Program-made: the position numbers and the translations under genes
Assembly (NCBI GenBank): GCA_003999685.1
Contig: CP021226.1
Location: 124,001 to 188,000 of the forward strand
DNA length: 64,000 nucleotides
Source of the DNA: Taiwanofungus camphoratus
Taxonomy: Eukaryota > Basidiomycota > Agaricomycetes > Polyporales > Taiwanofungaceae
Direction of reading: 5' to 3'
Notes under the pieces: model-generated
What the model was told of the DNA's origin: nothing
Databases searched by the model: none
What the model saw: only the letters and a program-made list of their open reading frames with translations
Shown: positions 24,493 to 38,554 of the stretch, piece after piece
Position numbering within the stretch: position 1 is the first letter of the stretch
How the letters are laid out: each line of letters starts with the position of its first letter

Positions 24493-25918
24493 CCTTGGTT
24501 CCCTGCAGGTGAGTATGTCCCACTGGAGATGCAACGTTACCCAGGTTTGTTGAAACGCTCATCTGATCTACAGCGTACGCTGATCACGGTGACGTCCTCG
24601 CACAGGTTAACATCATGAGCTTTGACATCAGTACCTCGCAAAACTGAGTGCAGCCAGCTGCAACGCCACGCCGCACGATACCCCAATGCCGACGAGGGAC
24701 CCGCCTATCGCGATTCGGTCAAGCGGCGCTCCTCCGCGCACAAGTTCGCCGACTCGCACCTCAAGTTCCTCGAAACTTACAAGTGATAGCTGGGCGAAGG
24801 GGAGCTCGTTCCATTCGGCGCCGTGCAATCCTTCGAGGCGGGGGAGGAGGCGTACAGACGATATGCGCACCTCGTAAGCCCAGAAAATTTGCCATTTGTA
24901 AGGGCATCGGACGCCCCGAGGGTAGTCGCCACGGCGAGAAATTGGACAGCGGGTACACTTACCTTGTCAAATCTCCCGATGGTGCTGAAGCAAAAGCAAA
25001 CGTATTTATCTAGGCTTCGCAGCTGCAAGTCATCAGCGGTACAATCCTGGCGTTGACGTACTTCTGTCCGAATCAGTACGTGCACTCATCGTCCCTTGGA
25101 TGTCTGGCTGACCCGGTTACAAGGTCAACAAGACGCTCAACAGCGATGAGACGAACGCTGGCTCAGGTGCTGCACATATGGACAAGTGGCTCTCGATATT
25201 TGCGCCACCGGTTGCGAAGCGGCTGAAGAAGGCTGCGCTGGGCGCGGACTTGAGAAACGCAGACGTGTTCAACCTGCTCGCGATGTTCCTGTTTGAGAGC
25301 CTCGCGGCGGAGCGCGCGAGTGCCTTCTGCAGGCCGTTCACAGAGGACGACTTCTGTGCCTTCGACTACCACGGGGACCTGGAGAAGTACTACAAGACGG
25401 GGTGAGCACTCACACGTGCCCATCGCCATCTAGCGGGCGCTCACAGCATCGCGCGGCGTGCAGGTACGGCGAGCCCCTCGGGCCCGTGCAGGGCGTGGGC
25501 TACGCCAACGAGCTGCGCGCACGGCCCGCGGACTCGCCTGTGCATGATTGTACGCAGACCAACGCGTCGCTCTCGTCCCCACTGCGGCGCACACTCTATG
25601 CGGACTTCTCGCACGAGAATGCAATGGTCGCGGCAATCGGGCCGTTCAACGTCTGCGCGCTTCGCGATGCCCAGTCCGGGGGATGGGCGCGACGGGTGGA
25701 TCGCGTCAAGGACGGTCCCATTCTCGGCGAGGATGAGCACGGAACGAATGGAGTGCGAAGGGCAAGTTAAGGATGGAATTGAGAGGGGGACGTACGTGAG
25801 AATTCTTGTGGATGATGCAGTGCAGCCGCTGGAGCTCTGCGGGACGAATGGGGATGGGCTATGCACTCTTGATGCCTTTGTGGAGATTCAAGGGATGCAA
25901 GGAGGACAGGGATGGTGA
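24493..25918 (+). pseudogene. Broken histidine-acid-phosphatase phytase
   Basis: Relic of a secreted phytase (histidine acid phosphatase, releases phosphate from phytate). Clear family blocks appear in order. They are WFPAGEYVP (about 24495), CNVTQ (24535-24550), the active-site motif RH-A-ARYP (24664-24684), VPFGAVQSFEAGEEAYRRYA (about 24806-24865), NWTAG (24937-24952), MDKWLSIFAPPVAKRL (25178 on), [10 protein letters not shown] (about 25495), ADFSHENAM (25600-25625) and VQPLELCGTNGDGLCTLDAF (about 25820-25880). Defects are listed here. Adjacent stops TGA TAG lie at 24784-24789 inside a conserved block. One base appears lost between EYVP and CNVTQ, and a frameshift lies near 25650-25680. The RHG Gly is Ala, and SHD reads SHE. 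Conserved Cys residues are missing, as is the signal peptide. GC-rich codon use persists, so decay looks fairly recent. Confidence 0.85.
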
Positions 25919-26990
25919 CTTTGATAAGTGTTTAGACATCGCCCACTCACCAAACAGTACCTAAGATTATTCTTGGTGCTTCTCGCCCGTGTCATAGAAT
26001 TATGAGCTGAAGTATGTCGCATGCAGGGTGTAGCTTGCCGCTAATCTTAATTATGATACGGGGCTGCTTCATGACACGAAGTCGCCGTCTACAACTTGCA
26101 CAACCACAACCATAACGAGGGAAGTTGGACATTATTGAAGAAATGATAAGCTGCCATCTGTATCAGGGAGCTCTCACAAGAGGTGGGAGATAAACGCACA
26201 TCAGGCCAAACATTCCGCTCGAATGCGCGATTGTGCCTTTCAAGGTTGTCGTTGAAGTGATTAATCATGTATGACACGGGTAAAAAGGTGCACCTGAAGG
26301 GCTGAATCGATAAGAATCACAGTGCACACTGGTTCATCTGCAGCTGTACAGAGTTCAGAGAACATAATGCAGTGTGTGCAAGTAGTCAAAATTGGACTCA
26401 CTGCAGCACAGACAACAGAATAGGGCCCATCCTCGCGATATGAGGTTGTATGCCCTGGACCTGTCCCGGGCGAAATCTGAGGAACGCAGGGAAGTCGTTG
26501 TGCACTAGGAGTACGACGCCAACAACAGGGACACAGATAGCAAGTTAGTCTGCCCAGGGAATGATGCACTGCGCGAAAGTAGAAGAGCTTTCGACGGGCC
26601 AATTTGTCTGGGAGGAGACGGGAAGGGAACAGCCGTGACTCGTGAGCATATACGTCACATATGTCACGATGTGACTTGCAAACAAGACTTCTGAATGACC
26701 TCTGCGGTACTCAGTTGTTTCCACAGACGACCGACCACTGACAGTCTGCTGCTCATGAGTACCCTCTTGTGTTTCTATCTAGACCTGTGTTTGCGGGGCC
26801 GGGCTTGGATTGTCTACCTCTTGTCGTTATGCTTCTTAATTGCCTCTATCGCTCTTTCACGACCGTCCGCTTTGCCGTCCGCTTTGTCGTCCAGCTTTAA
26901 AGCAATAAGCAGGTCAATATTCCCGCTAGACCGTTCAGTCATCGCCCTTTCTTGAATCTTCAATTTACAACAGACATCGTTGCGTGCGCC
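25919..26990. other. Intergenic, one weak minus-strand frame
   Basis: In this 1.07 kb a minus-strand frame at about 26410-26600 holds a hydrophobic run (LAICVPVVGVVLLVHNDF) followed by a possible GTGAGT donor. No start codon or second exon could be matched to it. The part near 26990 should be the promoter of the next gene. Confidence 0.35.
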
Positions 26991-27552
26991 ATGGCGACCA
27001 ATATCGAACAGGCCATATCCACGCTTTTCCTGCATAACCGCCCCCTCACCCTCACCAACGTCCTCCGCGCGTACTTCGCCATCGCAGGCTTCATCGAGCC
27101 AGATGCCACCGACATCACAGTGCCACACGAAGCGCTCGTCGCGTTCGAGCACGCGATGGACAAGGAGCCTGCGCTCTCGCGCACCGTCAGCCCGGACGGC
27201 GCGTTCCACAAGCGGCTGTACACCGCTGAAATCTCGGAGCTGAGGAAGGAGTATTGGCAGAGCAGACTGGGAGCAGGGTCCGTCGTGCGTTGTACGTGCC
27301 CTTCGTGCGGGAAGACGACCGGGTATCAGCGCGAGGAGCTGGAGGAAGAGCCCGAGAGCCAGTGCGCGCCTAAGCGCACAGGAAACGGACGACGTGAGTT
27401 TCTCGCACTCTCTTTGCGCCCAAACATGATGATTAAATGATTGATGAACAGGGAAGGTGAAGCGAAAATGCTTTAAACCACGCAAGGATGCGACGTGTGA
27501 CAATGCTGTGCGCGATCCTAATGGTCCGTCGACCAGTGCGCTTGTTATATGA
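26991..27552 (+). CDS. Hypothetical protein with CxxC motif
   Basis: Two-exon gene for a 167-residue protein of no family I recognise. The ATG at 26991 (MATNIEQAISTLFLHNRPL) has a good context (gcgccATGG). Exon 1 ends at 27393, the intron 27394-27451 is GT-AG (58 nt), and exon 2 ends with TGA at 27550-27552. The first ~95 residues look helical. Then comes CTCPSCGKTTGYQ, a possible half zinc knuckle, a very acidic patch and a basic region KVKRKCFKPRKDATC with two more cysteines, so a four-Cys metal site is possible. A longer frame from 26952 would start with TTG. GC-rich codon use supports a real gene. It is transcribed in the same direction as the small gene at 28094. Confidence 0.65.
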
Positions 27553-28093
27553 TCACCGCAAACAATCGTCTTGTACCAACACTCGTGTATTTTATCCAGC
27601 CATTTCCAATCTTCGTAGTATTGAAGCAATGTCTTCGTTATCCAACGTTGAGTGCTCTTCAAAGTATTCTATCGTGCAAGTCACATAGCTTTGACTTTTT
27701 TCCACGGATCATTGAGGCATTCTCAGTGTATGCGCAATTTACATTACTTACTGCCCAACGGAGTGTTGTTCCTCTCAATTCCCGATGCAGCAGCAGTCCC
27801 GCGATAACATTACGCGGGGAAGATGAGCCCAAACAGAGCTCGAAGGCATATGCCTTTAAAGATACACATTTCCCTCCCCACATCGTACGCAGGGCTCACC
27901 GTCTACCGTCCGTATATGGTGCACATATTGCTCTTTTGGGCTGCCGCCTCGAAATGACGTCAGCGTATCTGATTGCGACTCTGTGGGGAGTCGAGACAGT
28001 AACTTCCGGTTCACTGCTTGAACGCCATATATAAACGGCCTGTGCCCGCATCGCTTTTCAACATCCCGTAGATTGCATTCTGCACTTATCACC
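27553..28093. other. Intergenic, promoter of the downstream small gene
   Basis: The 540 bases separate two plus-strand genes. The proximal part contains a clear TATA box (separate entry). Open frames on both strands are unsupported. Confidence 0.4.
28028..28035 (+). promoter_or_regulatory. TATA box (TATATAAA)
   Basis: A perfect TATATAAA lies 59 bases upstream of the ATG at 28094, a spacing that leaves room for a short 5' leader. It suggests a strongly or conditionally expressed small gene. Confidence 0.7.
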
Positions 28094-28473
28094 ATGACAT
28101 CGCAAAACTTTGTTGGCAACAAACCCGTCGACTCCTTCCCGTCCGAGTCGGTCTCGAAGATCGACGACGACGACGAGCTCACAAAGTGCGAGGTGCACCG
28201 TGATCCCGCCAAAGAGCCTGGGGCCAACAGGCGCGCAGGCGTGGCGTCAAGAAACCCTGCAGGTAAGATGGCAATCCATACGCCGTATTCCGCGACTTGA
28301 TGAGCATCTACACCACAGACTTTGACACGACCGGGTCTGGAGGTCGAGGAGGCTACGGAGATCCGAAGCCTGTAAGGGGTGTGTCACAGATGTATTGCTT
28401 ACGCTCAATCCGAGCTCATGCACGTTTTCAGATCCAATACTATAGAAGTGTTGATGGGATAGTTCGAGTGTAA
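28094..28473 (+). CDS. Small hydrophilic protein, 87 residues
   Basis: Three small exons: 28094-28262, 28319-28371 and 28432-28473. The product starts MTSQNFVGNKPVDSFP, is rich in charged residues (KIDDDDELTK) and has a Gly-rich segment DFDTTGSGGRGGYGDPKP. It ends IQYYRSVDGIVRV. There is no signal peptide, membrane segment or known domain, and it is predicted to be disordered and soluble. The second intron (28372-28431, 60 nt) has no stop and keeps the frame, so an isoform with 20 extra residues is possible. The TATA box directly upstream fits an inducible or abundant transcript. It converges on the AFG2 gene, whose stop is 146 bases away. Confidence 0.65.
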
Positions 28474-28618
28474 ACGATTCTATATCATTACAATCGTGAT
28501 TCGACATGATGTAGGCAATACAACACTGGCTATCAACGAAGATTTTCGTCAGTCGGGAAAAATCAAACAGTCGGCTCGACTCACTCTTCGGTCGACTCAA
28601 TAGATGTAGCACCCGCTG

Positions 28619-31930
<3,312 letters not shown>

Positions 31931-32314
31931 CGCAAGCAGTAACTCTACCTCAGTGTATATAGGCTTAAAAAGTGCTATTGCTCAGCGTATTCAGAAACTC
32001 GACGAGGTTAGAACATATGGATCATGAAGGTGCTGAAGAAAGGATCGGCCAAAAGCGGTCGTTCTTATTCTGAACAAGAGGAATGAGCGTTGGCTTGGGG
32101 CCGGATGTCTTGTTCTGTTCTTCCGTTATGCAGCCGTGTCTTTTATCACAGCCAAAAAGCCAGATGTTTTGACTTACAACCTCAAACTCAAAAGTCGAAG
32201 ACAGGCATGACACCAAAAATTCGTCTCCCTTGTCGAGCACGTGGCTACGTGCAGTCAGTGTGAGGATGTGATGTCGCAGGATGCGGTATCATTCATGGTT
32301 TATATACGGCACAG
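31931..32314. promoter_or_regulatory. Shared divergent promoter of AFG2 and GPI16
   Basis: The 384 bases between two divergent start codons must carry both promoters. A tatata-like tract at about 32298-32305 is close to the GPI16 ATG. No other motif is certain. Confidence 0.5.
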
Positions 32315-34343
32315 ATGCATATAAACTGGCTCTCCAATGTCTGCTTTCTATTAACTCTATCCTTTCTTCGGGTGGCAGCCATCAACAATGTAGAACAGTT
32401 TGACGAAGAACTGACGTTGAGGCCTCTGAGCGACGGAAAACTGGCAACTCGTTTCTCTTTCACGACCCTCCTCAGAGATGCAACTCCGAGAAACCCAGAA
32501 ACGCTTTTTGACGATGACGACTGTACGTTCAACATTTGTAGCTACATACCAACGTGGTATCTGACGAAAACGGTCACAGCACAACATTATACCTTGTTCC
32601 CGCTTGCCCTGGGTCAGATACTTCGCGAATATGCTGTCACCGAGTTGCATCTCACCCTGAATGCCGGCAACTGGAATTACGATCGCTGGGGCTACCCAGA
32701 TGAACCTGGTGTCGGTACAGGCGCAGAACTGTGGGCATGGATGGGGGATAGCTCCAGGACAACGTAAGCTGTATTTTGAGGAGACCTGTAATGATGCTGT
32801 CGTCTGAAATTTGTCCTTAGCATTGACCAACGATGGCAAGGGTTGCGCAATGCTCTTGCAGGACTTTTTTGCGCTTCTCTGGGCTCGTTGGATGAGCAGC
32901 GCACTACCGAACCTACTCTTACCTTCCGACCCGAAGGCTCCTTACCGAATTGGACCACCCCGCACCATCTTCGCCATGCAACTTTACCGTCAGAGCATGT
33001 TTGCACCGAGAATCTTACACCATTCCTCAAACTTCTACCTTGTAAATCCATTTCGGGCATTGCAAGCCTCCTAAATCCACACAAGCTATTCGATGCAGAC
33101 TGGCACGGATTGGGCGTGCATGTCCGATATCTTCACAATGCGGGCGTTGAAGTCCGACTCGCCCTTCAGGCTGTGTTTGATCCCGTCAGATATTCCCCAG
33201 ATAGGCGTCGAGGTGCGTATTACAATGTGCCTTGTCCTTAATAGTCCAGTTGATACGAGTGGATCGTGTATGCGTCACTCCAGATTGGTCACTGAGCTCT
33301 GTTTTTGATCGCACTATTGACAGAGTGTGTCCTGTTGCGCGTTCGAGTCAGATCCGAGTAGAACTCCCAATTGAGACGTCGCACACGATTATGCCTACTC
33401 CGACCGTGATAGATGGCAACTTCGCGATATATGATGTCAAAGACAGTCAGTCATGTCTATGACGTTATGAGTCTCTTAGCATGAGCTAACAACGCCTTAA
33501 GGACATGAAGCGTTGGATATTTCTGTACAGTGGCCCGCAGAATCTACATTTCAATACCGTTGGTACCGACTGTCTTAATCCTTGCACTCCTATCATTAAC
33601 AATTCACTATCCAATTTCAGCATCTGTCAACGTTCCTCTTACCCATTTGTCCGTTCGGCGCACTCTGAAAGGATCGAGCCAATCTGACGCTCAGCTATCT
33701 CTGGTGATCGAAAACAATCTCCCGGTGCTGGTGCGAACTAGCTATCTCGAGACCATGCCTTGGTTGTTGCAATTCTATCTGCATACCATTCGGGCGCAGA
33801 GCGACGGCGTTCCGCGTGGTACGTGCATTCGGGCGGACGGAGCGATCCCTGCTTCTGTTGCCAATCTCATATTATTACATAACTCATGCCGATTTGGATT
33901 TCTCAGATGATCTAGTATCTATAATTTCGTACACCGCGCCCGTCCCGCACTCCCGACCCTCTCTCCTTCAGGCCGTGCTAACATTGCCACCCAAGAGCAC
34001 GTTGCATCTCACCATGGATGTCCTGAAGCCTTTCTTGCGTTATACAGAGCATCCACCAGATGCTCAGCGAGGTTGGGATCTGCCCCCTGCCGTTCTGGTC
34101 CCTTTCGCCTTTGGTAATATCTCAGAGCAGAATCAAGATGCAAAGATCGGTATTTCAATTCAGCAGAACAGGCCAAGACGAATTTACACATCTACCCTTC
34201 TTGTTGACTTGGCTACCCCTGATTTCAGCATGCCCTACAACGTGATCATCATGAGTTGCACTCTCATTGCTTTGATATTTGGAAGTGTATTTAATTTACT
34301 GACCAGAAAGTTTGTGGTGGTCTGTATGGATTGCAAACAGTGA
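32315..34343 (+). CDS. GPI16: GPI transamidase subunit GPI16 (PIG-T)
   Basis: Component of the ER GPI-transamidase complex, which cleaves the C-terminal signal of precursor proteins and attaches the GPI anchor. The ATG at 32315 opens a signal peptide (CFLLTLSFLRVAA) and then EQFDEELTLRPLSDGK. The family blocks are FPLALGQILREYAVTELHLT (about 32600-32660), GNWNYDRWGYPDEPGVGTGA (about 32668-32728), SEHVCTENLTPFLKLLPC (about 32990-33045), GLGVHVRY and a late YTEHPPDAQRGWDLPPA (about 34050). A single membrane helix near the end (NVIIMSCTLIALIFGSVFNL) is followed by a tail ending VCMDCKQ. The conserved Cys of the CTENLTP block, known to bridge to the catalytic subunit in yeast, is present. First intron 32521-32570 or so. 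About 570 residues, as expected. Confidence 0.92.
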
Positions 34344-34756
34344 TGCAAGAGGCCGTTTGTCAAATTTGGATTGGTTCATACAATGCTTTGCGAGATCCGT
34401 TAGCTCTGGTGCCGAGAGGTAGGGATCGCTCCACGGCTTGTCAAAATTTAAGATAGGGAGCATCGTGCTGGCCACTGGCGTGTCTGTGTGAATTTCTTTC
34501 GGACAGCTGACTGGCTGAGGCATACAACGTGTGCATGACTAGCTTCAGTTCTATGAGAAAACCAGCCATGGGTCCGAACTACCTTCCGCAAGTGCATCTT
34601 CAGTTTGCTAGTGGAGGCAAGTCTTTGTCTGGCTCATAGATGAGTTTCACGCTTGCAGGTTTGAACAGACCTGGCCTCAAGTGGATGTTGATGAAAACTC
34701 GCAATTCACTTTGGAAGAAAACCATTCGCGAATGACGGTTCTACAATTTGCAAGGT

Positions 34757-35505
34757 TCAAGCACGACTCGCTGCCTCGCTGCCGACACTGACAACCGTCG
34801 GCTGAGTTGCGAGATAAAACAATCCCATGACGCTCGACGGTGCCATCAAATATGATGTATATTTTTGTCTGATCTTGGAACAACACGATAGCGCACATCG
34901 GGATGCACATCGATGAAGGTCTCCTACCAGATAGGATTGCCCAATCGATAAAAGATACATTTGTCACCCGGAAGCATTGACAGCGTCCATGCCATACGTG
35001 TCATCATCTTGCAGCACAAACCAAAGCGCGAGTATCTCTTGATAACCTGATCCGAACCACAGTATTTAGATCCGGATTTTACTTACAAGGCAAGTCGTGA
35101 AAATGATTACCAATGTCGCTGGAGAATGTCAACGGAATACTGTTAGGTGGTGTACCCGTCCTACCCGTATTGACGATATGCCAGAGTATAACGGTCCTGT
35201 TCGAAGTAGGGTATGTGGCAGCCTGAGGGCCAGGACGACGAGACAGGCGGGTCAACTATGACATGATATTTCAGACACCTTGGGTCCTGGAACTTCGGGA
35301 AGCCCTTCGGTTTCTTCCTCGCCGCTATAGCTGAGGCGTATGAATCGCTCAAATTATTCTTAGTTACCCACAGTTCTGTGGAAGCAGGTAGATTGCGCGG
35401 TTCGACGTGAGGTTCGCGATAAAGCCAGAATACGAGCATCATGGAAGATTCCTGGTAGTATCCATTCTCAGATGCCACTTCTACATAGCTGCGTGCCTTC
35501 GACAT
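34757..35505 (-). CDS. Possible spliced gene, unrecognised
   Basis: The minus frame from ATG at 35505 (MSKARSYVEVASENGYYQES) stays open for about 110 residues with protein-like composition. Further blocks in plausible exons read IPLTFSSDIGNHFHDLP (35087-35138, followed by a good GTAAGT donor) and YQEILALWFVLQDDDTYGMD (about 34980-35046). The join between the first two blocks is doubtful: the best-looking splice pair would leave an intron of only 25 nt. The 3' end is not resolved. I recognise no domain, and it may be a degenerate gene. Confidence 0.3.
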
Positions 35506-36287
35506 CCATAGGGGAGATAGAGCGGGTCATTAGCTTTTTTGCGACTTGCACAACTATGAAACAACACAAGGCAACCTCGCAACTCGACATGAAGTACTAG
35601 CAATTTTTGCGGATAGATGTTTCGACAAATGCGCAATCTGTGGCTCGGTTTGGCAAGAACTTCTTCTCCATTCAGCTTCCGCTTCAGTTCGATCACCGGA
35701 CAGATTGCGCACAGATGATAAAGAAATAAAACAGAGTTGTCACATGATAACGTGGGCGAAGAGATTCTTTCACCGGGAGGTCAAGTACGGCTAACGAGCG
35801 GCCTACGGACTAGGACAACGAAGGTGTCTCACGATTCGCATGTTTCTCAGATCAATGTGGTGCATTGGTACACCGCTTTTGTGGTTCTGATACTGTGGGC
35901 ACATCAGCCCAGCGCTTCTCGGAAGTCGTGCTCGCATAAAAGACAAAGCGACCTCACTTTGGAATTCCTTCTCTTTGTGCCACTTCCAACTACATCCTTC
36001 TCTGCAAAAGCACAACTTCCTCACACAAATCATCTCGCGGATTATAATTGAAAACGGTCACATTGAGCAACTGCCGGATACGAAACCATCCAGATGTGCC
36101 GCCGTATCGCGTATGTTTCACCATGTCCATTATCATAAACTTACTGAGGGACCAACATTAGCGAAGGAACAAGGTGGACAAAGTGTGGGGTAATCGGATT
36201 CCTCACACCCATCAACACCTGTTGGTCAGCTGAGCTGTATGATCCAAATTCTTATAGCATTTCCAACGTCACCTTGTTGTTGCCATC
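35506..36287. other. Intergenic, nothing recognised
   Basis: Short frames on both strands are unsupported. The right end is the promoter of the small Cys-rich gene. Confidence 0.35.
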
Positions 36288-36552
36288 ATGGACTGCAACT
36301 CGAGCCACTGCGAGCGAAGTGTTCTGCATCCTCGAAATTGCAAAGATCCCAACTGCCTAAAGGTGAGCGGCCATCAGTCCGTTCCCACCCTCGAATTGCA
36401 ATGCGTGCTTTCTCGAAACATGTCCTGATCTTCTCTTTTCATTTCGGCATATTTTCCAGAACTACGGGCCAGATGTTCAAAAAGACGTTGACACGGTGAA
36501 GGACGAGTGCTTCCAATGTCGAGCGGCTGCTGCTCGCAGACTGCCCGCATAA
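36288..36552 (+). CDS. Small Cys-rich protein, 55 residues
   Basis: Two exons, 36288-36362 and 36460-36552, joined by a GT-AG intron of 97 nt (donor GTGAGC, acceptor TTTTCCAG). The product starts [20 protein letters not shown], continues [16 protein letters not shown] and ends [15 protein letters not shown]. The six cysteines fall at about residues 3, 8, 18, 23, 42 and 45. There is no signal peptide, so the cysteines more likely bind zinc than form secreted-type disulfides. I do not recognise a named family, though the layout reminds me of small conserved basidiomycete proteins. It is too short for most gene callers. Confidence 0.6.
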
Positions 36553-38077
36553 AAGCCGAATACCTTAGGCCATCTTCCATCAGACAGCTTGTGCCACCTT
36601 CGTCTGAAGGTTCGTCGCACGGACAATTTGTATGATTTGCACGTCATTGTTTTCGCCTCGCACGTTCCTCTTCGTTATTCGCACACATGTAGTAATAGTA
36701 GCAGTGCAACTTGCGACCGGCCGCAGCTCATCAGCTTTGCATGGCTGTCAGCTGGACGGCCTTTGGGGTCCCGCTAAAGGGACGACGTCATGATGCTATG
36801 ATCCTGTCTCGGACATGCATACACGCGACTCAAGATTAAGCTGCTAATTTGAGAAACAAGGCGTACCAAGGTAGTAAGGGCGCGCGCATCAAGGCGGTAT
36901 ACGACGGCGCAGGTTTTGCGAACTACCATGAAAGCTGCGGGGCCATGTATCACGAAACACTCAGAGAGGGTGAGAATGAGCAACAATCAGTTGTGCGCCT
37001 GGAGAACACGAGGAATCCACGAGGATTATGACCGCCGGAGCTGATCGAGATCAGAAGAGACGCGGCAGCATATTATACCTGCTATGTACAATAAGAAGCG
37101 CGTGGAATTCTTCAACGAAAGGGGATACATAAGACAGGAGTTGCTGTTTCTGAATAGTGGCGCCCCTCCAGCAAATCGTCTCTGCTCATAATTGTTTGAC
37201 TTGGCCATGGAGCATATCGTCAAGGTCCGTCCGAAATCACACACAAGCGCCGAACGGGGATAGATGTCTTGAGAGGTACGTGTGCCTATATTTATGTGGT
37301 CGTCAATGAAATGGGACATCGGTCATGACGAATAGTTTCAGGGCGATGACGAGAACCGAAGAATCTCATTCGGCATATAGATTTCTGTTGCTTGGTACTA
37401 AAGCCAAGAAAACAAGTACGGTGAAAACAGATGCCACTAACGGGAAGAACTTACCAGCGTTTCCGTGCCATGACGCGAACCATAATATCGCGGACAATCT
37501 TCGAATAGCGAGAAGACCGAACTGACAAGAAGACACACATTGTATCTGACAAAGAAAGATGCACAGGTCAGTAAAATGACGACAGCGATCTTCCTCCCAA
37601 GTGCCCGGGCAGTTCGATCCAAGATGTCGCCTCAACAGCGATTGTACGTCAAGATACCCGAGAACTGAGGTAACCGAACTTACACGTCATTAAGCTCGAT
37701 GTGAGTAGTCGTGCGAAGAAAGACTGATTATCTTGACAATCCAACTTGTTGATAAATAAACTGTCCACAGTCGAAGAATGCTGGCATGCGACTGAACAGA
37801 CAGCGATGGGAAATGGTACGGCTGGAAAAAGTAAAAGGTATCAGAGGCCTCAACAGTTTGGAGGTTTCACGCATGCGTGATGACGCTTCAGATTTGCAGA
37901 CAAAAGAGGGTGCATGTTCTGAGGAAATGACAACTCGGCAAGTTCTCTTCAGTGATTGTTTGGAAGCGACTGAATCGGTGATAACTGAGATCACAACGGT
38001 TGTGGACATTCTCGGTACAAAAAACAGTCGTGACATCTTTCGTACTCCACAAGGACACTCTATCCACCTGCCTGCAA
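36553..38077. other. Intergenic or unresolved, no confident gene
   Basis: The 1.5 kb has minus-strand hydrophobic frames around 37370-37640 (VASVFTVLVFLALVPSN) and 36774-36990, which could be exons or remnants of a multi-pass membrane protein. I could not link them with acceptable splice sites and start. I make no gene call here. Confidence 0.3.
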
Positions 38078-38554
38078 TTAGTGGGAATGGTTCTTGTGAT
38101 GCTCTGATGATGCGCAGCCAAGGTGTTAGTCAGGGGCTTGTCACGATGAGTTAGTTGCTTACTCAAGTGCACTGCAACAGTGAAGATGGCTCATGTGAGT
38201 TTATACGCTGCAAAAAAGGGATGAATCGCGTACTCTGGTAGTCAATGGTGTACCCCAAGCCCATGACCCCAAAAATGGCGAAGAGAAGAGGAGCTGCCGA
38301 CGCGTTCTTGCCATTGAAATATCTAGCCTTGATACCGCCGACAGCAGATGTAGGAGCAGGGCCCTTAGGCAACTTTGAATAGAAATTGACGAGCGGACCG
38401 AGTCCTGCTCCGGAGCCAGACGACTAGCATGGACGAGTTTGAATATCCTGAATGGTCTCGCTCCCAAAGTAAAAGTTCTCACCAGAATGGACGGGGTGGC
38501 GATTTTGGGTGGGACAAGGCCACCCAACTGGCGGCGAATCAGCGTAGGCTGCAT
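38078..38554 (-). CDS. ATP17: Mitochondrial F1Fo ATP synthase subunit f
   Basis: 98-residue subunit f of the Fo membrane sector of mitochondrial ATP synthase. Four exons: 38483-38554, 38234-38423, 38163-38171 (9 nt) and 38078-38103. The introns are 59, 62 and 59 nt, all GT-AG. The product starts MQPTLIRRQLGGLVPPKIAT. It continues GAGLGPLVNFYSKLPKGP and YFNGKNASAAPLLFAIFG, with one membrane helix through GVMGLGYTIDYQ, and ends MHLKHHKNHSH. The C-terminal basic His-rich tail is the family signature and is only recovered if the 9-nt exon (which encodes the HL of that tail and parts of its neighbours) is included. Length matches yeast ATP17 (about 100 residues). Confidence 0.9.

Noticed and set aside
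24784-24789. Possibility that the TGATAG in the phytase marks an intron end instead of stops
   Set aside because: The conserved protein block reads directly on both sides, and the only GT between them would leave an intron of about 25 nt. Other defects in the gene also point to decay.
24628-24870. 80-codon minus-strand frame opposite the phytase block
   Set aside because: It is the antisense shadow of GC-rich phytase coding sequence and has no start context or family match.
25544-25918. Separate 124-codon gene at the phytase 3' end
   Set aside because: It is the true C-terminal phytase frame, out of phase with the preceding block because of a frameshift, not an independent gene.
37366-37640. 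Minus-strand hydrophobic frame that might be a 7-helix orphan receptor
   Set aside because: Neighbouring exons, start and acceptable splice sites could not be found, so it is recorded only as a note.
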